Shown piece after piece: positions 1-6,146 of a DNA stretch of 6,436 bases (position 1 is its first letter; the number at the start of each line of letters is the position of its first letter). Source of the DNA: an uncultured Actinomycetes bacterium (lineage in GTDB: Bacteria > Actinomycetota > Acidimicrobiia > Acidimicrobiales > Ilumatobacteraceae); NCBI GenBank assembly GCA_903925985.1, contig CAIYHK010000129.1, forward strand, positions 1 to 6,436, in the 5' to 3' direction. A program made the position numbers and the translations under genes. Below the pieces are notes generated by a model. It did no database searches, had not been told where the DNA came from, and saw only the letters and a list, made by a program, of their open reading frames with translations.

Positions 1-198
1 TCGGTGAAGATGCTGGCGCTCGCGTTCTTAATGTTGATTGGCACCACTCTTATCGCCGAGGGCTTGGGGCAGAAGATTCCCAAGGGTTACGTATATACCG
101 CGATGACTTTCTCGGTTTTTGTCGAGGTTCTAAATATTGGTGTTCGCCGAAAGTCGAAGGTTGCACCGGTTCACCTTCGTGAGCCGATTTCCAAATAA
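1..198 (+). CDS. TerC-family integral membrane protein, C-terminal fragment
   Basis: The reading frame is open from base 1 and ends at TAA 196-198, so this is the last 65 codons of a gene that begins outside the window. The visible part has a hydrophobic segment ([20 protein letters not shown]), then a QKIPKGYVY stretch, a second hydrophobic run ([16 protein letters not shown]) and a basic tail. The order 'K-M-L-A-L-x-F-L-x-L-I-G...AEG-x-G...IPKGY-x-Y-x-A-M-x-F-S-V' is the typical end of TerC/YgdQ/YkoY-type proteins. These are multi-pass inner-membrane proteins linked in other bacteria to tellurite resistance and to manganese efflux or metal loading of exported proteins. The substrate cannot be deduced from this fragment. 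The ATG at 4 is internal, not a start. No convincing terminator hairpin is seen between this gene and the next one. Confidence 0.85.
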   Translation, partial: SVKMLALAFLMLIGTTLIAEGLGQKIPKGYVYTAMTFSVFVEVLNIGVRRKSKVAPVHLREPISK

Positions 199-238
199 CC
201 CAACTCGCACATGATGCTGTATTTTGGAAGTCGAAACT

Positions 239-242
239 GAGG
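239..242 (+). promoter_or_regulatory. Ribosome binding site for the 44-aa ORF
   Basis: GAGG lies five bases upstream of ATG 248. It supports the choice of this small ORF as translated. Confidence 0.5.
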
Positions 243-247
243 TCATC

Positions 248-382
248 ATGATCAGAACACTTCGTCGCGCAATCTTTGCTCTTTCTCTGGCTGGAATTAC
301 CGCCGCTGTACTGCGCATCAAGGGCAAGGGTGGTGTACCCCCGCAACAGGGTGGTTGGCGCGAGATCACCCCGCCAAAGTGA
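248..382 (+). CDS. Small basic protein with one hydrophobic segment (44 aa), unknown function
   Basis: This is an ATG-initiated 44-codon ORF with a GAGG Shine-Dalgarno at 239-242, five bases before the start. The N-terminus is MIRTLRR, then a hydrophobic stretch AIFALSLAGITAAVL (residues 8-22), a Lys/Gly linker, and a PPQQGGWREITPPK tail. This fits a single-pass membrane-anchored peptide with the basic N-terminus inside. The tail pattern 'GGW-R/H-E-L/I' recalls short proteins I associate with Actinobacteria, but I cannot assign a family. Its TGA stop (380-382) overlaps the GTG start (379-381) of the next gene in a GTGA arrangement, which supports both real translation of this ORF and translational coupling to the dehydrogenase-like gene. 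It could alternatively be a leader ORF whose main role is to drive translation of its neighbour. Confidence 0.6.
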   Translation: MIRTLRRAIFALSLAGITAAVLRIKGKGGVPPQQGGWREITPPK

Positions 383-1296
383 ACGTAGCGATAGTCGGTC
401 AAGGCGTCGTTGGCGCCCGTGCAGCACAGGTGTTGCGCGACATTGACATCACTTGCAATGTGGTTAAAGACGCTGATCACACGGGCTCTTGTGATGTGGC
501 GATTTTGGCTCGGGGTGGTGAGCAACACGAAGACGCCGAGACCCTAATTGGTCGTGGGATTTCTGTTGTTACAACCGCCGATGAGCCAGATGAAATTGAA
601 GAGCTGATCGAACTCGATGAAGACGCACGCAAAGAAGGCGTTTCCTTGGTGGTTGGTGCAACCGCTGTTCCTGGACTCTCTGGTCTATTGGCGCGGCACT
701 TAGCTGCGCAATTTGATTCCGCTGATGAAATTCATGTGGCGGTGCACGGCACCGGTGGCCCAGCATGTGCGCGCCGTCATCACAAGACTCTGCGCGGATT
801 TGCTACTGGTCTGCAAGATGGCGAGTGGATCAAACGACCAGCGGGCAGTGGTCGTGAACTTTGTTGGTTCCCAGAGCCCATCGGGGCACGCGACTGTTAT
901 CGAGCAGATCTTGCAGAACCCATGTTGTTGCACCGTGTGTTTCCGGAAGTGCAACGCATCAGTGCACGAAGAGCTGCAACTCGTCGAGACCGGCTGACCG
1001 CCACGCTGCCAATGCTGTTTCCTCCGCACGCGGAGGGCGGAATAGGTGGTGTAAGAGTAGAAGTCCGTGGTGTGCGTGACGGTGCGCGCACCGTAGAAGT
1101 TCTTGGAGTAGCTGAGCGCCTCGCCACTGTGGCGGGAGTAGTTTCTGCGGTGTTTGCAGTGAGCTTGGGTCAAGGACTCATCAAACAAGATGGTGTGATC
1201 ATCGCAGGCATGGAAGCCCTCCCAACAAGCACTTTGGTCAGAATGGTCATGGACTCAGGAATCAAGATCCATGCTTTTACGGGGATAACGGACTAA
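379..1296 (+). CDS. Saccharopine dehydrogenase-like NAD(P)-binding protein (305 aa)
   Basis: This is a Rossmann-fold protein with MNVAIVGQGVVGARAAQVL at the extreme N-terminus; the dinucleotide-binding GxGxxG is at residues 7-12. I chose GTG 379 rather than the upstream TTG 355 because it puts the beta-strand/glycine motif right at the start, as in the family, and because it forms a 4-bp GTGA overlap with the preceding stop. A second conserved-looking block, GATAVPGLSG (93-102), resembles the segment after the nucleotide-binding half in saccharopine dehydrogenase/homospermidine-synthase-like proteins. A Gly/His/Arg-rich region (HGTGGPACARRHHKTL, 123-138) and a WFPEPIGARDCYRADLAEP block (163-181) follow, then a C-terminal beta-rich domain. 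This suggests an NAD(P)-dependent oxidoreductase or NAD-binding scaffold; the substrate is unknown, and lysine metabolism should not be assumed. The stop TAA 1294-1296 shares one base with the start of the Fur-family gene, so the two are very probably co-translated. Confidence 0.75.
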   Translation: MNVAIVGQGVVGARAAQVLRDIDITCNVVKDADHTGSCDVAILARGGEQHEDAETLIGRGISVVTTADEPDEIEELIELDEDARKEGVSLVVGATAVPGLSGLLARHLAAQFDSADEIHVAVHGTGGPACARRHHKTLRGFATGLQDGEWIKRPAGSGRELCWFPEPIGARDCYRADLAEPMLLHRVFPEVQRISARRAATRRDRLTATLPMLFPPHAEGGIGGVRVEVRGVRDGARTVEVLGVAERLATVAGVVSAVFAVSLGQGLIKQDGVIIAGMEALPTSTLVRMVMDSGIKIHAFTGITD

Positions 1297-1742
1297 TGAA
1301 TACCGAGCGCCTCGATGTTCATGATGTGGCAGCTAGGCAACTCACGGTTATCGGTTTGCGCTACACATCGAATCGTCGTGCGTTGATCGAGGCTTTAGCG
1401 GACGCAACGGCACCACTGAGCATTCCTGATCTGATGCGAGCTATGCCAACTGCGTCACAGTCTTCGATTTACCGCAACCTCACGGATCTCACGAACGCCG
1501 GTGTTGTGGCGCGTGTGCAAGGCACGGACGAATGGGCGCGTTTTGAGCTAGATGATGCAATCACTGGTCGTCACCACCACCACATCATGTGCGAGTCGTG
1601 TGGCGAGGTGCTGGACATTGACATTCCCGAAGTACTTGAACACCAACTTGACACCAATCTCGCCGAACTTGCTGAAAAAAGCGGATACAAGATCACCCAT
1701 CACCGCTTGGATCTTGTCGGGCGTTGCTCAAACTGTCAGTGA
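1296..1742 (+). CDS. Fur-family metal-dependent transcriptional regulator (148 aa)
   Basis: The length and architecture are typical of the Fur superfamily. An N-terminal winged helix runs over roughly residues 14-83, with LRYTSNRRALIEAL at its beginning and the DNA-recognition helix SQSSIYRNLTDLTNAGVV (54-71; the signature 'S-x-x-T/S-I/V-Y-R-x-L'). Then comes the metal-sensing/dimerisation domain with the His cluster 93-96, the structural zinc pair C99/C102 in IMCESCGEV, further histidines at 116, 135 and 136, and the second Cys pair C144/C147 at the C-terminus. The retained CxxC...CxxC pattern indicates a structural Zn site. The sequence does not tell whether the sensed signal is Fe, Zn, Mn or peroxide. 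ATG 1296 overlaps the dehydrogenase TAA by one base, so expression follows the operon. The 3' end overlaps the convergent DUF1003 gene by 7 bp (1736-1742). Confidence 0.92.
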   Translation: MNTERLDVHDVAARQLTVIGLRYTSNRRALIEALADATAPLSIPDLMRAMPTASQSSIYRNLTDLTNAGVVARVQGTDEWARFELDDAITGRHHHHIMCESCGEVLDIDIPEVLEHQLDTNLAELAEKSGYKITHHRLDLVGRCSNCQ

Positions 1743-2218
1743 TCGAGTTTTTCGGCAACCTTCTCAATAGCCACCGTGAGTCGATCAAGATGATCTCGGA
1801 GATCATCCATGGTGACAACATCAGCCAATGCCATGCGCACACCGGCCAACTCACGAGTTAGATATTCAGTTTCGGCTTGGGTGCGAGCAGCCATCGCGCG
1901 ATCCTCTTCTGACTGTTGACGATCGCGATCCTCTTGACGATTCTGCGCAAGAAGGATGAGTGGAGCAGCGTAAGCGGCTTGCAGAGATAGTGCGAGTGTG
2001 AGAACACCAAACGGGTTTGGATCAAACCGCCACTCTTCAGGCATACCGATGTTCCATGCCAGCCAGAAAAGACAAACGAAGCTCTGGAAGATGAGGTATC
2101 TCGCAGTACCAAGAGCTCGGGCAATTAGTTCAGAGAAAGCACCGAAGGCTTCACGGTCATAATGCACACCAAAACGCCGACGCTGGCGCGGAGTGCTCAG
2201 GTCTTCGCGGCGGCTCAT
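1736..2218 (-). CDS. DUF1003-family membrane protein (160 aa)
   Basis: A basic/arginine-rich N-terminus (residues 1-20) precedes a conserved block, FGAFSELIARALGTARYLIFQ. Two predicted membrane helices follow at about 41-59 (YLIFQSFVCLFWLAWNIGM) and 71-91 (GVLTLALSLQAAYAAPLILL). Next is the highly charged AQNRQEDRDRQQSEEDR segment and a long amphipathic, coiled-coil-like tail to residue 160. The 'FDPNPF...LSLQAAYAAPLILLAQNRQ' order is the hallmark of DUF1003 proteins. Their molecular function is not established. The start ATG (2216-2218) overlaps the TGA of the upstream MgtE-N/CBS gene (ATGA), with a GAGGTGG ribosome binding site at 2225-2231 inside that gene. The tight coupling suggests the two products act together, possibly with DUF1003 as the membrane partner. 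The gene ends inside the 3' end of the convergent Fur gene. Confidence 0.88.
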   Translation of the reverse strand: MSRREDLSTPRQRRRFGVHYDREAFGAFSELIARALGTARYLIFQSFVCLFWLAWNIGMPEEWRFDPNPFGVLTLALSLQAAYAAPLILLAQNRQEDRDRQQSEEDRAMAARTQAETEYLTRELAGVRMALADVVTMDDLRDHLDRLTVAIEKVAEKLDH

Positions 2219-3441
2219 AATGAACCACCTCGGCGACGTTGACGCCAGTCAGCCGGAAGTGCACGGTCAAGGACATCGTCAACCGTGATTGCGCCCAGCA
2301 AACGACCAACCTCATCGGTTACTCCGATGGCCATCATGTTGTAAGAGGCAAGACGCTCGGCAACTTCGCGTTCTGGTGTGGTTGCTGAAATCGTTGGCTC
2401 TTCCTCAAGGCAGCGCCCAAGTTCAGTGCTCGGTGGTTCGCGGAGCAACCGCTGGAAGTGAACCACACCGAGATATCGACCAGTCGGTGGGCGCAATGGC
2501 ATCTGGGTGACAAAAACTTGGGCAGCCACCGAGACCAACCATTCGGGGTCACGAATCATCGCCAGCGCTTCGGCAACCGTTGAGGTGGGTGGCAACACAA
2601 TGATTTCTGGAGTCATGAGTGAACCCGCGGTGCCCTCGGCATAAGACAGCAACTGGCGCATCACCTCAGCATCGTCGTCGTCCATTGCATCAAGAACACG
2701 TGTTCTCTGTTCGCCGGGCATCTCGGCGAGGAGGTCGGCAAGGTCGTCATATTCCATCTCGTCAAGCACATTTACAAGACGATCGAGATCGAGCCCTTCA
2801 ATGAGTCGCAACTGTTCAGCTTCGGGCAATTCCTCCAGAAGGTCGGCTAGACGATCGTCATCCATAACCTCGGCTAACTGTTTGCGCTGTTGCAACGGAA
2901 GAGCACGCACTACTGCGGCCACGTCGGATGGGTGCATGTCGTGCAAACGAGCGGCTTCAGCCTGCATCTCGGTGCCGGCAGCAAACAGTGTGCCTACTTC
3001 GTTCCAGTCAACGAGTCGGAAACTGGGGCGACGGGCGAACAGCGTGCTCTTTTTTGCCAGTCGCACCTTTGCGATTTCCCAACGAACCACCTTCGGGTCC
3101 GGCACCTGGCGCAGAGCCACATCGCTCACGGTCTCATCTGCAATACGGCGATCGATGATCTCAGATCCAACCAGCCGTTCACCCGGCCGAGCTTTGAAGG
3201 GGTTGAGGTCAACGTCCCAGGAACGCAAACGAGCACCATCGCTTCCAAGCGATGCAACTCGATTGGCATTGACGAATATGCGCCGGCGCTGGCTCGTGGC
3301 AACGAACCCAACCACACGAGGGGCACTGGCGGTTCGGCCAGGGACCACAACGATGTCCTCTAGCCGACCGATCGGCGCCCCGCCGGCGTCGAGCAATGGC
3401 AAGCGCATAACGCGGAATGCATAAATGAGTTCGCCAGCCAT
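2215..3441 (-). CDS. MgtE N-domain / CBS-domain protein with N-terminal PRC-barrel-like region (408 aa)
   Basis: Residues about 10-80 look like a PRC-barrel-type beta domain (RLPLLDAGGAPIGRLEDIVV ... GFVATSQRRRIFVN). Residues about 165-267 are an MgtE intracellular N domain: HPSDVAAVVRALPLQQRKQL is followed by repeated acidic helical units of the LADLLEELPEAEQ and DDLADLLAEMPGEQR kind. YAEGTAGSLMTPEI (267-280) is the characteristic junction between the N domain and the CBS pair. CBS repeats occupy about 275-332 and 345-395. In MgtE magnesium channels these cytosolic domains sense Mg2+. Here the transmembrane channel domain is absent and the protein ends soon after CBS2 with a basic RQRRRGGSL tail, so this is a soluble sensor or regulatory protein rather than a channel. 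The acidic MEYDD and MDDDD clusters are plausible divalent-cation ligands. The start is ATG 3441; no well-spaced Shine-Dalgarno is visible (AGGGG is about 13 bases away), and M12 is a less likely alternative. The gene is translationally coupled to the DUF1003 gene. Confidence 0.88.
   Translation of the reverse strand: MAGELIYAFRVMRLPLLDAGGAPIGRLEDIVVVPGRTASAPRVVGFVATSQRRRIFVNANRVASLGSDGARLRSWDVDLNPFKARPGERLVGSEIIDRRIADETVSDVALRQVPDPKVVRWEIAKVRLAKKSTLFARRPSFRLVDWNEVGTLFAAGTEMQAEAARLHDMHPSDVAAVVRALPLQQRKQLAEVMDDDRLADLLEELPEAEQLRLIEGLDLDRLVNVLDEMEYDDLADLLAEMPGEQRTRVLDAMDDDDAEVMRQLLSYAEGTAGSLMTPEIIVLPPTSTVAEALAMIRDPEWLVSVAAQVFVTQMPLRPPTGRYLGVVHFQRLLREPPSTELGRCLEEEPTISATTPEREVAERLASYNMMAIGVTDEVGRLLGAITVDDVLDRALPADWRQRRRGGSL
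2225..2231 (-). promoter_or_regulatory. Intragenic ribosome binding site for the DUF1003 gene
   Basis: GAGGTGG (on the - strand) lies six bases before the ATG at 2218, inside the last codons of the MgtE-N/CBS gene. It supports the ATGA-overlapping start. Confidence 0.55.
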
Positions 3442-3459
3442 AAAACGAGGTTACCCCTA

Positions 3460-3480
3460 GTGCCTTTTGCGAATCGGCAC
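3460..3480. repeat. Short inverted repeat in the MgtE-N/CBS - tRNA-Ala intergenic region
   Basis: GTGCC (3460-3464) and GGCAC (3476-3480) form perfect 5-bp arms around an 11-base spacer, about 20-40 bases upstream of the - strand start at 3441. It could be an operator or a small 5'-leader hairpin for the MgtE-like gene. Arms this short can arise by chance. Confidence 0.25.
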
Positions 3481-3541
3481 GTATTAGCGATCTACTTGGT
3501 ATTCACTTGCCATTCACCGCTATCGTGGTGACGCCCCTTAT

Positions 3542-3617
3542 GGGGACGTAGCTCAATTGGCAGAGCACCTGCTTTGCAAGCAGGGGGTTGTGGGTTCGAT
3601 TCCCATCGTCTCCACCA
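3542..3617 (+). tRNA. tRNA-Ala (anticodon UGC), 3' CCA encoded
   Basis: A complete 76-nt cloverleaf can be drawn. The acceptor stem is GGGGACG (3542-3548) with CGTCTCC (3607-3613). It includes the G3:U70 wobble (3544/3611), the identity element of alanine tRNA. The D stem is GCTC/GAGC (3551-3554/3563-3566). The anticodon stem is CCTGC/GCAGG (3568-3572/3580-3584) with loop TTTGCAA and anticodon TGC at 3575-3577. The variable loop is GGGTT. The T arm is GTGGG (3590-3594), loop TTCGATT, CCCAT (3602-3606), closed by a G-U pair. The discriminator is A (3614), followed by genomic CCA (3615-3617). The UGC anticodon reads GCA and, by wobble, other GCN codons. Confidence 0.96.
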
Positions 3618-3625
3618 CTGAATCC

Positions 3626-5446
3626 TCAATTAGGTGCTGTGACTATGGTCAGTTGCAGTGCACTGTTGTTTGCCCCACCCGTGAGTTGGGTACCGGCTGC
3701 AGCCAACTCGAAATTGAACGAGGACGCGGATCCCCAGTAATTGCTACTCCACTCCTCATCTGCTGCCTGTACACATGCGCGGACATTGAGGGTGAAGTCA
3801 ACTGTTGAATTGGACGCACTGCTCGCTGAGTCGGTTGTGGTTTGGTCAAGAAGCGGCCATCCAACTCCCACAGGTAATCCCGTTTGACGGGTGACGTTAC
3901 CGAGTTCCGTGTAAGACGCTGCCGGGCAACTGAAACTGTTGCGCCCCATGATGGAAAGGCTGAGTCCATATTGCATTCCTCCGAGATCCATGAACTTGTT
4001 TCCCGCACCGCCTCCAACCTCTGCACCGCTGACCAAGCGCTGTGGCCGGTAAACGCTGAAAGCAACCTTGTCGTTATTGTCAGTGGAGATCGCGCCGCCT
4101 TCATAGCTGTTCGAGTTCACAGTCTTTAGTCCGGGGATGGTCACTGCGTGTGGATTCAGCATCATGGCAAGTGAATTGATCGCGCCATTGAGTGAAAAAT
4201 TGAGCGTAAACACATCACCAGGTCGAACAGTAGAAAGCGTGTCTGCGCCTTGATCTGGGAACACAGAGGCACGCCAAAAAATTCGCTCTGGCCCATTCGC
4301 GCGATTCATTGCCCAAAGAGCATTTCCGATGTGTTCACCTTCAGGGACGATTCCAAAATCAGCATCGGGATCCAAAGTGAGGCTCTGTGAGCCACCGTTT
4401 TCTACGGCCCAACCGCCTTGGTAGGTACTCCAGAGCGTTGAGTTGCCCATTGACTGATCGTGGGTCATGCCATCAATTGCAGTTGGTGATTCACCACCGC
4501 AATAGACAAGTTCACCACAATCAACGTAAACCCACTTGATGTCGTTGATCGTGGCATCAACATCAAATCCCTCATCACGACCATTGGGGAACAAATTGCG
4601 ATTACCTACGAAGAACTGAATCACGTAGTTGTCACTTGCACCGAGGGTGGCAACAATTTCTTCTTCGGAGAGATTCGGATCAAGGTTGGCATTGAATGAG
4701 TAGTCACTACTACGCAACGCCACCCAGGGATTCATCGCTGCAGTTGTATTGGCAGTAGTGGCGTCGGAAGCGTCAATAATGCGATCTCCGTCATCATCGG
4801 CATCAAAAGCATTTGGCAAGCCGTCGTCGTCCGTGTCGTCTCCGAGACCAACTAATTCTTCTCCAACCATCGCACTTATTGATGCAGTTTTGCCTAGGCG
4901 TGTGGCGTTGCACGCTTGCTGATCACTACTCCGAAGCGTGACGATGCCGCCAGAAGCTGCACCAACTGGAACACCACTTACTGTCGCTTTGCTCGCGGCG
5001 CGCATGTATTTGCTGGACCCGATGCTGTTCGCGGCGACGAACCCGCGTCCAATTTTTGTGAAACGCGCACCAACGATCTGCTCACCTGATAGTTGTTGGT
5101 GCGCACACCACGCCGCACCAATTTTCTCTTTCGCGAGCACAATCGGTCCGATGTATCGGTTGGCGTTGTCAATCACATGCAGTGTTGATTTTTTGATTGA
5201 TAACGGACGGAGCCGATTGAATTCGAATGCCCCTGAAGAATTGACGTTGGCGATTCGGGTCTTTCCGTTGCGATCTACGAGGAACACCTTCCACCCATTG
5301 CGCCCGGCCCCGATAGTTCCCTTGATGCTTACCGTGATGACAGAGGGTTCCACCTGAGCAGAGGTCATCGCGGTGGGGATCATGCCGACCAAAACCACGG
5401 CTGCCCCTATGGCCAAGAACCTCGATTTGATAGCGCGATGAATCAT
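3626..5446 (-). CDS. Secreted protein with thrombospondin type-3-like Ca2+-binding repeat (606 aa), unknown function
   Basis: ATG 5446 is preferred over the adjacent TTG 5449 because GGGGG (5453-5457) lies six bases upstream. The N-terminus is a Sec signal peptide: basic MIHRAIKSR, hydrophobic core to about residue 22, and likely cleavage after TSA (residue 30). Residues about 34-105 look like a compact beta-sandwich (VITVSIKGTIGAGRNGWKVFLVD ... SSGAFEFNRL). Residues 203-228 (DDTDDDGLPNAF, then DADDDGDRIIDASD) match the aspartate-rich thrombospondin type-3 repeat pattern that binds calcium and often links extracellular domains. The remaining ~375 residues are Ser/Asn/Gly-rich with probable beta structure. 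There are six cysteines (114, 179, 310, 316, 507, 558), compatible with extracytoplasmic disulfides. No LPXTG, lipobox, C-terminal anchor or catalytic motif is seen. It is probably an exported surface or matrix protein, and I cannot name a family for the C-terminal part. The TetR gene lies 54 bases upstream on the same strand. Confidence 0.8.
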   Translation of the reverse strand: MIHRAIKSRFLAIGAAVVLVGMIPTAMTSAQVEPSVITVSIKGTIGAGRNGWKVFLVDRNGKTRIANVNSSGAFEFNRLRPLSIKKSTLHVIDNANRYIGPIVLAKEKIGAAWCAHQQLSGEQIVGARFTKIGRGFVAANSIGSSKYMRAASKATVSGVPVGAASGGIVTLRSSDQQACNATRLGKTASISAMVGEELVGLGDDTDDDGLPNAFDADDDGDRIIDASDATTANTTAAMNPWVALRSSDYSFNANLDPNLSEEEIVATLGASDNYVIQFFVGNRNLFPNGRDEGFDVDATINDIKWVYVDCGELVYCGGESPTAIDGMTHDQSMGNSTLWSTYQGGWAVENGGSQSLTLDPDADFGIVPEGEHIGNALWAMNRANGPERIFWRASVFPDQGADTLSTVRPGDVFTLNFSLNGAINSLAMMLNPHAVTIPGLKTVNSNSYEGGAISTDNNDKVAFSVYRPQRLVSGAEVGGGAGNKFMDLGGMQYGLSLSIMGRNSFSCPAASYTELGNVTRQTGLPVGVGWPLLDQTTTDSASSASNSTVDFTLNVRACVQAADEEWSSNYWGSASSFNFELAAAGTQLTGGANNSALQLTIVTAPN

Positions 5447-5452
5447 CAAATA

Positions 5453-5457
5453 CCCCC
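5453..5457 (-). promoter_or_regulatory. Ribosome binding site for the secreted protein gene
   Basis: GGGGG on the - strand lies six bases before ATG 5446. This spacing decides for the ATG over the overlapping upstream TTG at 5449. Confidence 0.5.
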
Positions 5458-5475
5458 AAGAAATCAGACGACTTG

Positions 5476-5504
5476 AGGCTATTAAAAAATTTTCAACCGG
5501 TCAA
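5476..5504 (-). promoter_or_regulatory. Candidate promoter of the secreted protein gene
   Basis: On the - strand, TTGACC (5504-5499) is followed after 17 bases by TAGCCT (5481-5476), with an A/T-rich spacer (GAAAATTTTTTAA). The -35 match is good and the -10 match poor; TAATAG two bases further upstream is an alternative -10. The element overlaps the TetR stop codon. It would let the secreted protein be expressed independently of the TetR gene. Confidence 0.3.
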
Positions 5505-6133
5505 TGCTTGGGCACCGACTTAGGCGGTGGGGCCACAAGGTACTCCAACATCCCAGACAGCATGTGGTCCCAGGCATCCTGATCCGGAGCCGTATCTGGG
5601 TTGGCGTCGAGAATCGCGAGCCCCAAAGGGAGCGCCTCAAGGAAGAGCGCTACAGCCTTTGGATCAATTGATCTGTCTACGAAACCAATCTCTTGGTAGT
5701 GGGTAACCACGGCAACGATTCGGTCATTCAATTGTTGTTGCGATGCGCGAACAGCTTCGCGAAGCACCTCGTTGTGTTGTGTTGCAGAAAGTACGGCAAT
5801 GCGTTCGCGCCGAGCTTTGCGCCGAGCCTCACTTTGGAGGTTGCCGATCGTTTCTTGGGTGACTGCATAAACGTCGGCAGGGTTCGCCCCCGATTGCTGG
5901 AGTGCACTCATTGATTCGATGTCAGCCTCAACGTTGCGGGTGTATTGACGCAAGCGCACAGCCGCAACTAGTGCCGAACGATCTCGGTAGTAGTGATAGA
6001 TGAGTCCAATTGCAATGCCACATTTTTCTGCGACATCGGCCACCCGCAAATTGGGTTCGCCTACTCGTTCGAGGATTTCTTCGGCGACATCGAGAATTCG
6101 CAGCCCAGTGTCCTGATCGCTGGAACCGTTCAC
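5501..6133 (-). CDS. TetR/AcrR-family transcriptional regulator (210 aa)
   Basis: The N-terminal helix-turn-helix domain occupies about residues 10-60: LRILDVAEEILERVG, then LRVADVAEKCGIAIGLIYHYY (29-49) and RDRSALVAAV. This is the TetR pattern, including the recognition helix that ends in 'Y-x-Y/H-F/Y-x-x-K/R'. The rest is a helical ligand-binding/dimerisation domain with a C-terminal conserved-looking segment (DPKAVALFLEALPLGLAILD). The total length is typical for the family. The start is GTG 6133, the only option before an upstream in-frame stop at 6170-6172. The bases just upstream on this strand (CTTTCCTCCT) are pyrimidine-rich and contain no Shine-Dalgarno, so a leaderless transcript is likely; TAGACT (6147-6142), eight bases before the start, could be its -10. 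It is divergent from a ferredoxin reductase gene, the usual arrangement for a local repressor of that gene and of itself. The ligand is unknown. Confidence 0.9.
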   Translation of the reverse strand: MNGSSDQDTGLRILDVAEEILERVGEPNLRVADVAEKCGIAIGLIYHYYRDRSALVAAVRLRQYTRNVEADIESMSALQQSGANPADVYAVTQETIGNLQSEARRKARRERIAVLSATQHNEVLREAVRASQQQLNDRIVAVVTHYQEIGFVDRSIDPKAVALFLEALPLGLAILDANPDTAPDQDAWDHMLSGMLEYLVAPPPKSVPKH

Positions 6134-6139
6134 AGGAGG
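6134..6139 (+). promoter_or_regulatory. Strong Shine-Dalgarno (AGGAGG) of a 25-codon ORF
   Basis: AGGAGG is directly next to the TetR start codon on the other strand. It sits seven bases before ATG 6147 but 32 bases before the reductase ATG at 6172, so it serves the short ORF and not the reductase directly. Confidence 0.5.
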
Positions 6140-6146
6140 AAAGTCT

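Noticed and set aside
355..378. TTG start at 355 for the dehydrogenase-like gene
   Set aside because: It would add eight residues before the Rossmann strand; GTG 379 gives a GTGA overlap and a normal N-terminus.
50..528. - strand frames opposite the TerC tail and the start of the dehydrogenase gene
   Set aside because: They have no recognisable motifs or ribosome binding sites and overlap well-supported + strand genes.
1730..1756. AAACT...AGTTTTT as a bidirectional terminator between the Fur and DUF1003 genes
   Set aside because: It has only five A/T-rich base pairs with an 11-base loop; this does not distinguish it from chance.
2801..3424. Long + strand frame of 207 codons opposite the MgtE-N/CBS gene
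   Set aside because: Its Arg/Ser-rich composition is that of an antisense frame of a GC-rich gene; the - strand frame has clear MgtE and CBS motifs.
3656..3665. Palindrome CAGTGCACTG followed by TTGTTTG as a terminator for the tRNA-Ala transcript
   Set aside because: The 10-bp dyad has no loop, the T-run is interrupted, and it lies in the coding sequence of the opposite gene; it is too weak to call.
3557..3808. + strand ORF beginning inside the tRNA-Ala gene
   Set aside because: It starts within a confident tRNA and then runs antisense to the secreted protein gene; it has no protein features.
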